A DNA stretch of 59,368 nt from Phycisphaerae bacterium (lineage in GTDB: Bacteria > Planctomycetota > Phycisphaerae > UBA1845 > Fen-1342), in NCBI GenBank assembly GCA_030428945.1, contig JAUIEC010000022.1:1-59368 (forward strand), read 5' to 3'. The position numbers and the translations under genes were made by a program. The notes below the pieces were generated by a model. The model had not been told where the DNA came from and made no database searches. It saw nothing but the letters and a program-made list of their open reading frames with translations. Shown here in pieces: positions 42,271 to 51,869 of the stretch (position 1 is the first letter of the stretch; the number at the start of each line of letters is the position of its first letter).

Positions 42271-44697
42271 TCAGGCGGGGTCGATCCGTCGGACGAAGTC
42301 CAGTGCGGCCGCATCGTGCAGTTTGCGCACGTCGAGCGAGCCGATCCAGGTCGGATCATCGCCGACCTGCGACTTGAACAGGAACCCGAGCGCGACCAGT
42401 TGCTGCCGCTGCGCGTCCGTCAGTTCGTCGCAGGTGATCCGGACGTTCAGGCGCCAGGTCGTGACGGTCAGGTTCTGCGTCTTCAGGTTGCCGTTGACGC
42501 CCTCGCGGGTCACCTTTTCGGCCAGCGTGCGCAGGGCCGGGGCGAGTTTCGAGACCTCGTCCCGCTCGGTTTCCTCGCCGGCCTGGACCGGCGGCGGCAC
42601 GCGGCGGATCTGCCCGGCCCGGTTGCGGGTGTCGCCCGACCAGCCCGGCGGCAGCGCGGGTGCCGGACTCATCCGGGCCTTGGCCGATCGCAGGCCGCCG
42701 GCCGCGCCGGCCATCCGCGGCGGTTGCAGGCCGCCGTCCCCGAAGATGCCCTCGGGGCTGACGCCTTCGGGCAGTTCAACCGGGACCTGCACGGTCACCG
42801 GCTTGCCGTCGCGGGTGATGATCCGTTCCTCGACGGCGACGAAGCTGGTGAACTGGGTCACCAACTGGTAGCCCGTGCCGAGATCGATCACCTGCTTCTT
42901 CAGCGCTTCGGGGAACTTGCCGCGCTGCACGGCGGCGAGGTCGCGCTGCATCAGGTCGGCGACCTTGGCCCGGGCCCAGAGCGAGGCGAGGCTGTCGTTG
43001 GCGGTCAAGGCCCCGGCGCTCAGGTTGATCTCCTGGCTGTAGGCCCCGGCCCCGGTGTTGCCCTGGAGGCGGATGCTGCCGCTGAGCGGTCCGTTCAGGC
43101 GGGCGTGCACGACGATCGGCGTGCTGCTGAAGACGTCGGGAATCCGGCGCGGGTAGACCTCGCTGACCGGCAGGTTGCCCCAGTCGATCCGCACGTCGGT
43201 CAGCACCGGGGCGAGGATCCGCTGGTGGAAGCGCTTGACGGCCGCGTCGCCCTGGCTGGCGAGCGAGACGTACTCGACGGCGCCGCGTCCGGCGTGGGCC
43301 ATGCCGTCCATCAGGAAGCGGTTGACGCTGTTGCCGACGCCGAAGCTGAAGACGCGGGTGGTATCCGCGTTGCGACCGACTTCGTCGATGATCGCCATGT
43401 CGTTGCCGACGTAGCCGTCGGTCAGGAAGCAGACCACGCGGATCGGCTTCGGTCCGCCGGCGGCGACCTGCGGTTCGCGCTGCCGCAGTGCGGTGCGGAT
43501 CGCCTTCATCATTTCGGTTCCGCCGCCGCCGCGCTGCTGGAGCAGGAACTCCTGGGCGGCCTGGCGGTTCTGCGGCGTGTTCGGGCGCGGTCCTTCCCAG
43601 AGAATCCGGGTGTTGCCGGCGAAGGTGATCAGGTTGAACGTGTCACCGGGCTGCATCGTGTCGATCAGGCGGGCGACGACCTCCTTGGACTTCTCGATCG
43701 GGAAGCCGCTCATCGAACCGCTCGTGTCCAGCACGAAGATCAGTTCGCGCGGCATCAGGGTGGCCGGTTCGACGCGCGCGGGAGGCTGCAGGATCAGCGA
43801 CAGGAACGAGCCGCGCACGTCCTGGTGCGTCAGCACGGCGTTGCCGAGACCGTTGCCGCCGAGGGCATAGTGCAGGATGAAGTCCTTGTTCGGGATTTCC
43901 CTGCGGTTGGCGAGCGTCACGACCTGCGCGCCGTCGCGGCGCAGTTCGGTCCGGACCTGGTGCAGTGTGCTGGCCACGTTCGTGATCGGCAGCGCGCCGC
44001 CGGCGATGACCACCTCGACGCTGATGTCGTGTCCGGCCCGGGTACCCGGGGGCGCGATCGGCGGCGTGATCCTGCTGCCGTCCGGCACCTGCGGCGTGTC
44101 GTTTCCGGTGGTCATCGGGGCCGGGGCCGTGCCGCCGCCCGGGATGTAGCGCGGGCCGACCACCATCGGGAACGACCATTCGAAGCGGCCGTCCTCGTAC
44201 GTGACGGTCTCGACGTAGCTGATCTCGATCTCGACGACCGCCCCCGGTTCGATGTTGGCGACGGCCTGCGTGAAGATGTTCGGCCGCTCCTGATCCAGCA
44301 GGCTGGCGACGTGTCCGTCCGCCCTGGCCTGCTCGTAGATCCGGCGGGCCTCTTCGCGTTCCTTGACCGTCCCGACGACGCGGCGGTCACCGATGGTCAT
44401 GATCATCCGGTCGACGGCCGCATCGGCGGGCAGCGGAAAGACGTAAATCGCTTCGATCTTCTCGTCGGAGGGGTTGCGGAATCGCTGGGTGACCGAGACA
44501 CGCCCGAGAAAACCGGCGATGTGGGCGGATACGTCGGTGTGTTCGAGCGGACAGAGCAGGCCGGGCTTGCCGTCGGCGTCAAAGCCCTGCAGCGTGCCGC
44601 AGCGGCCGGGGTTCTGGTTGTCGGCCCGGACCGGACCGGCCAGCAGGGTGGCGAGCGCGATTCCGGTCAGAGCGAGGAAGGCGGGTTGAGGCGACAT
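42271..44697 (-). CDS. VIT and von Willebrand factor A domain protein
   Basis: An 808-residue exported protein. Signal peptide residues 1-25 (FLALTGIALATLLAGPVRA). The VIT domain lies about 45-170 (VSVTQRFRNPSDEKIEAIYV). The VWA domain starts about 318 with the metal site D324-x-S-x-S (VLDTSGSMSG), followed by a C-terminal region with a Pro/Gly-rich linker near 660-710. Such proteins are bound to surfaces or other proteins through a metal ion. The partner is unknown. It converges on the PQQ-propeller gene and is followed on its own side by a ~200-base leader. Confidence 0.82.
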   Translation of the reverse strand: MSPQPAFLALTGIALATLLAGPVRADNQNPGRCGTLQGFDADGKPGLLCPLEHTDVSAHIAGFLGRVSVTQRFRNPSDEKIEAIYVFPLPADAAVDRMIMTIGDRRVVGTVKEREEARRIYEQARADGHVASLLDQERPNIFTQAVANIEPGAVVEIEISYVETVTYEDGRFEWSFPMVVGPRYIPGGGTAPAPMTTGNDTPQVPDGSRITPPIAPPGTRAGHDISVEVVIAGGALPITNVASTLHQVRTELRRDGAQVVTLANRREIPNKDFILHYALGGNGLGNAVLTHQDVRGSFLSLILQPPARVEPATLMPRELIFVLDTSGSMSGFPIEKSKEVVARLIDTMQPGDTFNLITFAGNTRILWEGPRPNTPQNRQAAQEFLLQQRGGGGTEMMKAIRTALRQREPQVAAGGPKPIRVVCFLTDGYVGNDMAIIDEVGRNADTTRVFSFGVGNSVNRFLMDGMAHAGRGAVEYVSLASQGDAAVKRFHQRILAPVLTDVRIDWGNLPVSEVYPRRIPDVFSSTPIVVHARLNGPLSGSIRLQGNTGAGAYSQEINLSAGALTANDSLASLWARAKVADLMQRDLAAVQRGKFPEALKKQVIDLGTGYQLVTQFTSFVAVEERIITRDGKPVTVQVPVELPEGVSPEGIFGDGGLQPPRMAGAAGGLRSAKARMSPAPALPPGWSGDTRNRAGQIRRVPPPVQAGEETERDEVSKLAPALRTLAEKVTREGVNGNLKTQNLTVTTWRLNVRITCDELTDAQRQQLVALGFLFKSQVGDDPTWIGSLDVRKLHDAAALDFVRRIDPA

Positions 44698-44897
44698 TTC
44701 TGGTACTCCTGGCGTTGGTCACGTTCTTGTACGCGCCGGCGGTGGCGGAGTTCCAGCAAATCGCTGCGAGGAGGGCGCGAGGAGAGGGTGCCGTATCTTC
44801 GCGGTGTCTGCGGCCGTGGTGGTGTCGCGTCCCGACTTGCCGCCCGCTGACCTGCGGGCCGCTGACCTGCTGACTTGTCTACATGCTGACTGCTATG

Positions 44898-45281
44898 TCA
44901 GTCCCCGACTGCGACGGCGGAGCCGAGGGCGTATTCGCCGGCGTGTGAGATCGACACGAGCATCTTCGAGATGCCGAGTTGCCGGGCGAGTTCGGCCGAC
45001 TTGCCGTGGAGGGTCGTGTGCGGTTTGCCGAGGTCATCCGGCAGGGTTTCGATGTCGACGAACTCGATCCCGCCCCGCCAGCCGGTTCCGAGCGCCTTCA
45101 GGACGGCCTCCTTGACGGCCCACCGCCCGGCCAGGCGCTCGACCTCGGTCTTGCAGTCCAGGCAGTAGCGCTGCTCGGCCGGGGTGTAGATCCGATTCAG
45201 GAAGGCATCCCCGTGCCGGTCCCAGATCTCCCCGATCCGGCTGCAGAGAACCAGATCGACACCATGTGCAATGAAAGCCAT
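44898..45281 (-). CDS. acpS: Holo-[acyl-carrier-protein] synthase
   Basis: A 127-residue enzyme that adds the 4'-phosphopantetheine arm to acyl carrier protein, needed for fatty acid synthesis. Family landmarks: IAHGVDLVLCSRI (D9), FLNRIYTPAEQRYC and RWAVKEAVLKALG (E58, K62). The length is normal for the trimeric AcpS type. It begins at ATG 45281, since the family core starts immediately after; the longer ORF frame upstream lies in repeat DNA. Cytoplasmic. No polyketide or peptide synthase is nearby, so the housekeeping role is the likely one. Confidence 0.88.
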   Translation of the reverse strand: MAFIAHGVDLVLCSRIGEIWDRHGDAFLNRIYTPAEQRYCLDCKTEVERLAGRWAVKEAVLKALGTGWRGGIEFVDIETLPDDLGKPHTTLHGKSAELARQLGISKMLVSISHAGEYALGSAVAVGD

Positions 45282-45327
45282 GCAACAAGAGTACGTGAAA
45301 AGTCGAAAATGTGAAGCAGGGACTGGG

Positions 45328-45385
45328 GGTGAGGGAGCCAGGGAGCGAGGGAGCGAGGGAACGGGGAACAGGGAACGGGGAAATG
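45328..45385. repeat. Purine octamer minisatellite near acpS
   Basis: Degenerate 8-base units of the type GAGGGAGC/CAGGGAGC lie between acpS and the esterase. The flanking bases carry related GTGAAA and TTCACG octamers at 45294-45312 and 45466-45490. No gene is visible in the 204-base gap. Confidence 0.6.
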
Positions 45386-45485
45386 GCTCGGGCGGACCCG
45401 CCCGGGAATTGCACTGTCGATGCACGTACGCTCCTGATCCCGTGTCCGGGCCGCTCCTCCTTGACGCTTTCACGTTTCGACTCTC

Positions 45486-46307
45486 TCACCCGTTCCGCCG
45501 GGCGAAGCGGGTGAAGAACCGCCAGATGACATCGGTCGCCCGCACCGCGTCGGTCGGTCTGCCGGCCAGCTTTTCGTTCAGGACGGGAACCCCGCCCGGC
45601 CAGTGGTGTCCGGCGCCGGCGAGCGTGTAGACCAGCAGTTCGCTCCCCTCGGCGCCGGGGCCGAAGCGGTCGATCCGCACCGGGCCGTCCGTGCTGGTCT
45701 CGGGCTGGCGCGGACAGCCGAGCAGCACGGCCCAGGTCCAGAGCCCGTCCCAGACCGGCGGATGCTGGAAGACCTCGCCCCACGGCGCGACGATCTCGCC
45801 GCCGCCGATCGGGTTCAGCGGATCGTCCGTGCCGACCATGTAGATCGCCGGGACGGGCCGAGCCATCTCGACCCGCTGACTCCACTGCTTGCCCGAGACG
45901 CAGCCGATCGCGGCGATTCGTTCGGACAGCGCCGCGCCGGCCGTGAAGCTGAACGAACCCCCGTTCGAGAATCCGCTCAGGTAGATCCGGGCCGGGTCGA
46001 CCGGGTACCGCGCACAGACGTCGTCGAGCGCCGCTTCGAGGAACGGCACATCCGTTTTCCGCCAGACGCTCGGATTCTTCAGGAAGCTGATCGGCTCGTC
46101 CGGCTTCGGGGCGAGCGCCTGCGGGAAGCACACCAGGAAGCCCTCGGACGCGCCTTTGGCACCCCAGCCCGTGGCCTTTTCGCTGACCTCCGGCGTGCCG
46201 CCGGCGCCGTGCAGCATGACCACCAGCGGCAGTCGACCGTCCGCATCGGCCGGGGCGTGCATGGTGTAGTGCCGCGTGCGCCCGTCGTGCTGCAGCGTGT
46301 GCTTCAT
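45486..46307 (-). CDS. PHB depolymerase/feruloyl-esterase-like alpha/beta hydrolase
   Basis: A 273-residue LpqC-family hydrolase. The oxyanion site is VVMLHGAGGTPE, the nucleophile Ser in LSGFSNGGSFSFT, then Asp in MVGTDDPLNP and His in LAGAGHHWPGG, a complete triad. It lacks a visible signal peptide, unlike many relatives, so it may act in the cytoplasm or the start may be misjudged. It follows the GH16 gene on the same strand with a hairpin between them. Likely substrate: ester groups on polysaccharides, by context. Confidence 0.8.
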   Translation of the reverse strand: MKHTLQHDGRTRHYTMHAPADADGRLPLVVMLHGAGGTPEVSEKATGWGAKGASEGFLVCFPQALAPKPDEPISFLKNPSVWRKTDVPFLEAALDDVCARYPVDPARIYLSGFSNGGSFSFTAGAALSERIAAIGCVSGKQWSQRVEMARPVPAIYMVGTDDPLNPIGGGEIVAPWGEVFQHPPVWDGLWTWAVLLGCPRQPETSTDGPVRIDRFGPGAEGSELLVYTLAGAGHHWPGGVPVLNEKLAGRPTDAVRATDVIWRFFTRFARRNG

Positions 46308-46350
46308 GCGAATCCCTGCCTGATCGAATTCGGATGGTCCGCAGCTTCAC

Positions 46351-46408
46351 CCGGAAAAGGAAGAAGCGAAAGAGCCGGACAGCACCGGCCACTTTCGCTC
46401 CTTTCCGG
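46351..46408 (-). terminator. Hairpin terminator after the GH16 gene
   Basis: A long imperfect stem pairs CCGGAAAAGG..GCGAAAG (46351 onward) with CTTTCGCTCCTTTCCGG (ending 46408). It lies 19 bases beyond the stop of the GH16 gene and in front of the esterase start, so it likely separates the two transcripts. Confidence 0.6.
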
Positions 46409-46427
46409 ACGCACGCGAACGCTTCCC

Positions 46428-47858
46428 TCAGGAAGCGCCGAAGCTGGCCAGGACCCGCGCCAGGTCGGACAGGTCCGTGTCACCGTCGCGATCCACGTCT
46501 CCCGGGCAGGTGCCGCAGGTGCTGCCGAAGTCGGCCAGGACGATCGCCAGGTCGCTGATGTCGACGGTGCCGTTGCGGTCCAGGTCGGCCGCGTACCAGA
46601 TGTCGAACCGCGTGATGTTGAACGGCCCGCCGGTTCCGCCCACATCGAAGCGGAAGATCTGTTCGCCGGTGGTCAGCGACGCCAGCGTGGTCAGCGTGAT
46701 GTACGACTGCCATCCGCCGGTCGACGGCACCGTGACCGTACCCGGAACGGCGACGCCGTCGAAGCTCAGCGTGAACGTGTCGCCCGATGCCTGCGAGGCG
46801 ACCCGGGCATCGATCCGGTACAGGTCGTCGCGGACCACGTCGACGGTGTACTCGAGCCACTCGCCGCCGCACAGCCAGCCGACGTTGTAGCCGCCCTCGC
46901 TCGAAACCTCGATGTCGACGTCCTCGGTCGTGCGGTACTCGCCACCGACGTTCCCGCTGTCGCAGTCGTTGTAGGCGTTGTTCTGCCCGCCCAGGTCGAA
47001 GTCCTCGGCCTCGATCGGACCCGGCACACGCAGCGGCGTGCCGTGGAACGGCGTCTGCGGCACCGGGATGTCCTCGTAGACCCGCACCCAGTCGATCAGG
47101 AAGTCGGCCGGGAAAGGCGTACTGCCGTTCGGCGGCCCGGGGAAGTTCCCGCCGACCGCCAGGTTCAGCAGCAGATGAAAGTCATGGTCGAACGGCGCCC
47201 GCGCGTTGCCCGGGTCCGCGGCCGAGAACCACTGGTTGCTGTTCTTCGTCGAGTACAGGTTTCCGTCCACGTACCAGCGGATCTGGTCGGGTTCCCACTC
47301 GATCGTGTAGACGTGGTAGCCGGCCGAGAAGTCCGTTCCGTTCGCAAGTTCCCCGCCGGAGTGCGCGTTGTTCGGCCACTGGTCACCGAAGTGCAGGGTG
47401 CCGTAGATCCGGTCGGCGATGTTGACCGACTCCATGATGTCGATCTCGCCGCTGGCGGCCCAGCCTCCGTACGGCGAGTTCGTCGGGAGCATCCAGAACG
47501 CCGGCCAGAGTCCCGCGCCGCTCGGAAGCTGCATCCGGGCTTCGATCCGGCCGTAGCGGAACTCGGCCTTGTTCAGCGTGCGCAGCCGAGCGGAGGTGTA
47601 GTTGCCGCCGCCGGTGTTCTCGGCCCGGATCCGCAGCGCGCCGTTCACGATGGTGGCGTTCGAGGACTGATAGACCTGCAACTCGTTGTTGCCCCAGCCG
47701 GCCGGCAGCCCGTAGGACGTTCCGTCGCCGAGCATGAAGCTCCACTTGGTGGTATCGACGGCGGGTCCGTCGAACTCGTCGGACCAGACCAGTTGCCAGT
47801 CGGCCTGGGCAGCGGTCGCCAGCGCAAAGAGGGCAATCCACCCCCGGATGGACTTCAT
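46428..47858 (-). CDS. Secreted GH16 beta-glucanase with CBM6-like and dockerin-like modules
   Basis: A 476-residue glycan hydrolase. Signal peptide residues 1-19. The GH16 domain covers about 20-270, with catalytic SGEIDIMESVN (E138 nucleophile, D140, E143). Next is a CBM6-type domain (about 285-415; PGPIEAEDFDLGGQNNAYND, GGEWLEYTVDV). The last ~60 residues (ADLDRNGTVDISDLAIVLAD; GDVDRDGDTDLSDLARVLAS) are paired calcium loops of dockerin type. It should cut beta-1,3 or mixed-linked glucan outside the cell. ATG 47858 was chosen over GTG 47861; GGGAGAGG lies before both. It diverges from the sulfatase gene. Confidence 0.87.
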   Translation of the reverse strand: MKSIRGWIALFALATAAQADWQLVWSDEFDGPAVDTTKWSFMLGDGTSYGLPAGWGNNELQVYQSSNATIVNGALRIRAENTGGGNYTSARLRTLNKAEFRYGRIEARMQLPSGAGLWPAFWMLPTNSPYGGWAASGEIDIMESVNIADRIYGTLHFGDQWPNNAHSGGELANGTDFSAGYHVYTIEWEPDQIRWYVDGNLYSTKNSNQWFSAADPGNARAPFDHDFHLLLNLAVGGNFPGPPNGSTPFPADFLIDWVRVYEDIPVPQTPFHGTPLRVPGPIEAEDFDLGGQNNAYNDCDSGNVGGEYRTTEDVDIEVSSEGGYNVGWLCGGEWLEYTVDVVRDDLYRIDARVASQASGDTFTLSFDGVAVPGTVTVPSTGGWQSYITLTTLASLTTGEQIFRFDVGGTGGPFNITRFDIWYAADLDRNGTVDISDLAIVLADFGSTCGTCPGDVDRDGDTDLSDLARVLASFGAS

Positions 47859-48049
47859 CACGGCCTCTCCCCGGAAAATGTTTCTGACTTCGTTTCACTA
47901 CTCTAGCACAAGCGCTGCCCCCGTGGGCGGAGATTCGCGTGGCGGCCGGTGATTCGTCCGGAGTTTTGGCAGTTTTTCCGAGCGGCCCGCGTTTCCCTTC
48001 CTGTGAAGGTTGTTATCGGGAAACAGTTTCCTGCGAGTCGGAGCCAAGC

Positions 48050-49495
48050 ATGACGCGTATCCTCGCCGCCTCTCTGATCGCCGCGGTCGTCAATGCCGCG
48101 GTGGCGCAGCAGCAGCCCAACGTGCTGATCCTGATCGCCGACGACCTCGGGGCCGACAGCGTGGCCGGCTTCCAGGCGGCGGGCGGCACGCCGCCTCCGA
48201 CCCCCAACATCGACGCGCTCGGCCAAACCGGCGTCCGTTTCCAGAACGCGTGGGCCGCCCCGGTCTGTTCGCCGACCCGGGCAGCGCTGCTGACCGGCCG
48301 CTACGGCTTCCGCACCGGGGTCCGCAGTGTCGGCGACCGCCTGCCGACCAGCGAGACCACCCTGGCCGAGGTGCTCTCGGCGGTCGGCTACGAGAACGCC
48401 CTGTTCGGCAAGTGGCACCTGGGCACCAGCCAGGCGCTGGGCGGGAACGACGCCCCCCGCGTGGCGGGCTGGGACACGTACGCGGGCGGACTGGGCGGCG
48501 GTGTCGGCGACTATTACTCGTGGCAGAAGTCGGTTGACGGGTCCGACACCTTCACGGTCAACGTGTACGCGACGACGGACCAGGTCGACGACGCGCTGGG
48601 CTGGATCCAGACGCGGGCCGGCACCTGGAGCTGCATCGTTTCGTTCAACGCGCCGCACACGCCGTTCCACGATCCCAACCAGAGCCTGCACGGGTACGAC
48701 CTGAGCAGCGGCACCGCCCTGTTGCAGTACAAGGCGGCCGTCGAGGCGATGGATACCGAGATCGGGCGCCTGCTCGACGGCATTCCGCCGGCCGTGCTGG
48801 CCGAGACGCTGGTCGTGTTCGTGGGCGACAACGGGACGCCCGGGCGGGTGATCGAGGCGCCGCTGGTGCATTCGAAGGGGAGCGTCTACGAGGGCGGCGT
48901 GCGGGTTCCGCTGGTGATCAGCGGCCCGGGCGTGGCGTCCCCGGATCGCGATCACCACGGGCTGGTGCATGTTAGCGATTTGTTCGCCACCGTCGCGGAA
49001 CAGGCGGGCGTCGACCTGTCCGTCAGCCTGCCGGAGACGGTCATCGACGGGGTGAGCCTGGCGGGCATCCTGCGCGACCCGAACGCCCCCGACGCCCGGG
49101 CCTTCAACTACACCGAGACGGTCCCGGGGAATGTGGCGGACGGGCGCTTCGCGGTTCGCAACCAGCGTTACAAGCTGGTGTACAATGCCGGTGTCGACGA
49201 GTTCTACGATCTTGACCTGGACCCGTATGAGACCGGCGACCTGCTGCCCGGCGGGCTGACGGCGGTGCAGCAGTTGCAGTTCGATGCGTTGCAGTCGCAC
49301 CTGGCCGGCCTGCGGGCGGGCCTGTGCAGTGCCGATATCAACGGCGATGCGATGGTCGATCTGGGTGACCTTTCGATCGTGCTGGCCGCCTTCGGTCAGC
49401 CCTCGGCCGGACCGGCCGATCTCGATGGCGACGGCGTGGTCGATCTGAACGACCTGGCCGCGATACTGAGTGAATTCGGGCAGTCGTGCTGGTAG
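48050..49495 (+). CDS. Secreted type I sulfatase with dockerin-like tail
   Basis: A 481-residue sulfate ester hydrolase. Signal peptide residues 1-19 (ILAASLIAAVVNAAVAQ). The metal-binding start is NVLILIADDLG (D31, D32), and the formylglycine motif is C73-S-P-T-R77. Also GKWHLGTS and FVGDNGTPG. The C-terminal ~56 residues hold two calcium loops of the dockerin type (ADINGDAMVDLGDLSIVLAA, DLDGDGVVDLNDLAAILS). The cysteine requires an FGE, and a genuine one lies at 1226. It is divergent from the GH16 gene with 191 bases between starts, suggesting joint work on a sulfated glycan. Start ATG 48050 gives the signal peptide. Confidence 0.88.
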   Translation: MTRILAASLIAAVVNAAVAQQQPNVLILIADDLGADSVAGFQAAGGTPPPTPNIDALGQTGVRFQNAWAAPVCSPTRAALLTGRYGFRTGVRSVGDRLPTSETTLAEVLSAVGYENALFGKWHLGTSQALGGNDAPRVAGWDTYAGGLGGGVGDYYSWQKSVDGSDTFTVNVYATTDQVDDALGWIQTRAGTWSCIVSFNAPHTPFHDPNQSLHGYDLSSGTALLQYKAAVEAMDTEIGRLLDGIPPAVLAETLVVFVGDNGTPGRVIEAPLVHSKGSVYEGGVRVPLVISGPGVASPDRDHHGLVHVSDLFATVAEQAGVDLSVSLPETVIDGVSLAGILRDPNAPDARAFNYTETVPGNVADGRFAVRNQRYKLVYNAGVDEFYDLDLDPYETGDLLPGGLTAVQQLQFDALQSHLAGLRAGLCSADINGDAMVDLGDLSIVLAAFGQPSAGPADLDGDGVVDLNDLAAILSEFGQSCW

Positions 49496-49547
49496 AACGG
49501 CCTGTTCCGCGCGGGGCGCGGAGCACTGCCCTGACAAGGAGAGGCAG

Positions 49548-50213
49548 ATGCGTATCCTGATGATTATGGCCGCGGCAGCCGGACTCGTCCTGGCAAGTGT
49601 ACAGGCAACCGGACAGGAAGCCCGGCCGCGGCGTGGCGACGTGCAGGACCCGCCCCGCAAGGAGCGTGGTGATCGAGGCAAGGCCGAACGCGGCGAGCGT
49701 GGCGAGCGGGGCGCCCGGGCGGAGCGGGTTCCGGGTCAGCCCGCGGCGGCGCACCCGGTGATGGAGGCGCTCGACCGCGACCGCGACGGGCAGTTGAGCG
49801 AGCAGGAAATCGCCCGGGCGAGCGAATCGCTGGCGCGTCTGGACCGTGACGGTGACGGCGTGATCTCGAAGGAGGAGCTTCGTCCGACGCCGCGCGGCGG
49901 CAGTCCCGAGCGGGCCCTCGCCCAACTGATGGCGCACGACCAGGACGGCGACGGCAAGCTGGCCAAGGATGAACTGCCGGAGCGGATGCAGCGGATCTTC
50001 GATCGGGCGGACGCCGACGGCAGCGGCTACCTCGAGCAGGCCGAGATCGAAGCCGTCGCCGCGCGGGTGAGCGGTCGTCGCGGCTCGGAGGGCGCCCGGT
50101 CGGGCGACCTGGAACGTGGCAGCGGCGGCCTGCAGGGCAGCGGCCCGATCGACCAGGGCGGCAAGAAGAAGCGTCGCAAGCGCAGCGCCGGCGACGATCC
50201 GACCGATCCGTAG
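49548..50213 (+). CDS. Secreted EF-hand protein
   Basis: A 221-residue protein. Signal: MRILMIMAAAAGLVLASVQA. The mature part begins with a charged, Arg/Gly-rich stretch, then several EF-hand loops: DRDRDGQLSEQEIA, DRDGDGVISKEEL, DQDGDGKLAKDELP and DADGSGYLEQAEIE. The end is basic (KKKRRKR). It should bind calcium outside the membrane and may be related to the protein at 20720, which has the same layout. The start follows AAGGAGAGG. Role unknown. Confidence 0.78.
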   Translation: MRILMIMAAAAGLVLASVQATGQEARPRRGDVQDPPRKERGDRGKAERGERGERGARAERVPGQPAAAHPVMEALDRDRDGQLSEQEIARASESLARLDRDGDGVISKEELRPTPRGGSPERALAQLMAHDQDGDGKLAKDELPERMQRIFDRADADGSGYLEQAEIEAVAARVSGRRGSEGARSGDLERGSGGLQGSGPIDQGGKKKRRKRSAGDDPTDP

Positions 50214-50299
50214 GCGGCTGATCGCAATTGCGAATACACTGGGCGGTGTGGCGAGCGCGGCTGGCCACACCGCTTCGTCATAACCCGGGAGTTGCACCG

Positions 50300-51610
50300 A
50301 TGCGTACATTGATCCTCCTGTTCGCCGTAGCGGCGGTCGCCGGTCCGGCCACCGCCGACGACGCCACCTGGCCTTCGTGGCGTGGCACCACCTCGAACGG
50401 TGTCGCCCCGAACGCCAGGCCGCCGCTGAAGTGGAGCGAGGGCAGCAACGTCCGCTGGAAGACCGAACTCCCCGGAACCGGGCAGGCCAGCCCGATCGTC
50501 TGGGGCGACCGGGTCTACGTGCAGACGGCCGTCGACACCGGCAAGGAAGGCCCGGCCGTGGAAGAGGCCGACGAACCGGGGCGTCGTCGTGGCCGCAAGC
50601 CGACGACGCTGTTCGAGTTCTCGCTGCTGTCGATCGACCGGGCGAGCGGCAAGATCGTCTGGCAGACGAAGCTGGCCGAGGCGGTTCCGCACGAGGGCGT
50701 GCATCCGGACAGTTCGCACGCGTCGACGTCACCGGTGACGGATGGGAAGCACATCTACGCGTGGTTCGGGTCGCGGGGCCTGTTCTGCGTGGACCTGGAC
50801 GGCAAGGTGGTCTGGGAGAAGCAGTTCGGGAAGATGTACACGCGCAACTCGTTCGGCGAGGGCGGTGCGCCGCTGCTGCACGACGACCTGATCATCGTGC
50901 TGTGGGACCACGAGGGCGATGACGATTTCCTGGTGGCCTGCGACAAGAAGACCGGCGAGGAGCGCTGGCGGGTCGCGCGGGACGAGCCGACCACCTGGAG
51001 TTCGCCGATCCTGCTGCCGGCCCGCGGCGGTCCGCAGGTGGCGGTCAACGCGCACAACAAGATCCGTTCGTACGACCTGAAGACCGGCAGGCTGGTCTGG
51101 GAGTGCGGCGGCATGACGATGAACGTGATCCCGACGCTGGTCTACGATGACGAGCGGGTCTACGCGATCAGCGGGTTCCGCGGCAACGCCCTGGTCGCGA
51201 TCAAGTACCACGAGGCCAAGGGCGATGTCACCGGCACCGACGCGGTCGCCTGGAGCTACGAAGGCAAGGGCACTCCGTACGTCCCCTCGCCGACCCTCTA
51301 CAACGGACTGCTGTACTTCCTCGACAACAACCGCGCCATCCTGTCGTGCCTCGACGGGCAGACCGGCGAGGTCTACTACGGCCGGCAGCGGATCGAGGAG
51401 GTCACCGGGGCCTACGCCTCGCTGGTGGCCGCCAACGGGCGGATCTACCTGGCCGCCCGCGACGGCAACACCGCGGTGATCAAGGCCGGCGAGGACTACG
51501 AACTGCTGGCAGTCAACGCACTCGACGACGTCTTCGACGCCTCCCCGGCCCTGGTCGGCAAGGAGATGTTCCTCCGCGGACGCAAACACCTGTACTGCAT
51601 CGCGGAATAG
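50300..51610 (+). CDS. Secreted PQQ-type beta-propeller protein
   Basis: A 436-residue protein. Signal: MRTLILLFAVAAVAGPATA. It opens with the usual WPSWRGTTSNGVAP and then carries blades such as LLSIDRASGKIVWQ, VACDKKTGEERWRVA, IRSYDLKTGRLVWE and LSCLDGQTGEVYYG. Its last codons (HLYCIAE) and stop are duplicated in the repeat DNA downstream at about 51948. It is the second such protein in the window. Substrate unknown. Confidence 0.82.
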   Translation: MRTLILLFAVAAVAGPATADDATWPSWRGTTSNGVAPNARPPLKWSEGSNVRWKTELPGTGQASPIVWGDRVYVQTAVDTGKEGPAVEEADEPGRRRGRKPTTLFEFSLLSIDRASGKIVWQTKLAEAVPHEGVHPDSSHASTSPVTDGKHIYAWFGSRGLFCVDLDGKVVWEKQFGKMYTRNSFGEGGAPLLHDDLIIVLWDHEGDDDFLVACDKKTGEERWRVARDEPTTWSSPILLPARGGPQVAVNAHNKIRSYDLKTGRLVWECGGMTMNVIPTLVYDDERVYAISGFRGNALVAIKYHEAKGDVTGTDAVAWSYEGKGTPYVPSPTLYNGLLYFLDNNRAILSCLDGQTGEVYYGRQRIEEVTGAYASLVAANGRIYLAARDGNTAVIKAGEDYELLAVNALDDVFDASPALVGKEMFLRGRKHLYCIAE

Positions 51611-51622
51611 CGCTTCGGCCAA

Positions 51623-51723
51623 GCGAGGGAGCTAGGGAGCGAGGGAGCAAGGGAGCAAGGGAGCGAGGGAGCGAGGGAGCTAGGGAGCGAGGGAGCTAGG
51701 GAGCTAGGGAGCTAGGGAGCGAG
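51623..51723. repeat. GCNAGGGA octamer minisatellite, 12 units
   Basis: Twelve perfect 8-base units plus part of a thirteenth. The third base varies (G, T or A) while the rest is constant. Sits 13 bases after the propeller stop codon. The related array at 51982-52034 has six units. Confidence 0.85.
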
Positions 51724-51869
51724 AACAGAGGGTGCCACTGCGATCTTCGCAGTGGTCGGCGCGGCGGCCGGTGCCCTCGCGACGGGTGTCCCATCCTTGC
51801 GCGAGCGCAAGGGTGGGGGACTGCGTTTGGCCGTGACACGGATGAAGGACCGCGAGACGGAAGACCCGG

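Noticed and set aside
44898..45281. Sign of a polyketide or nonribosomal peptide cluster from acpS
   Set aside because: No synthase or carrier-protein gene is in the window; the short trimeric-type AcpS fits fatty acid synthesis.
51346..51699. Open frame with Ser-Glu-Gly-Ala-Arg-Glu-Arg-Gly repeats
   Set aside because: It is the minisatellite read in frame after the propeller gene; the real gene stops at 51610 in another frame.
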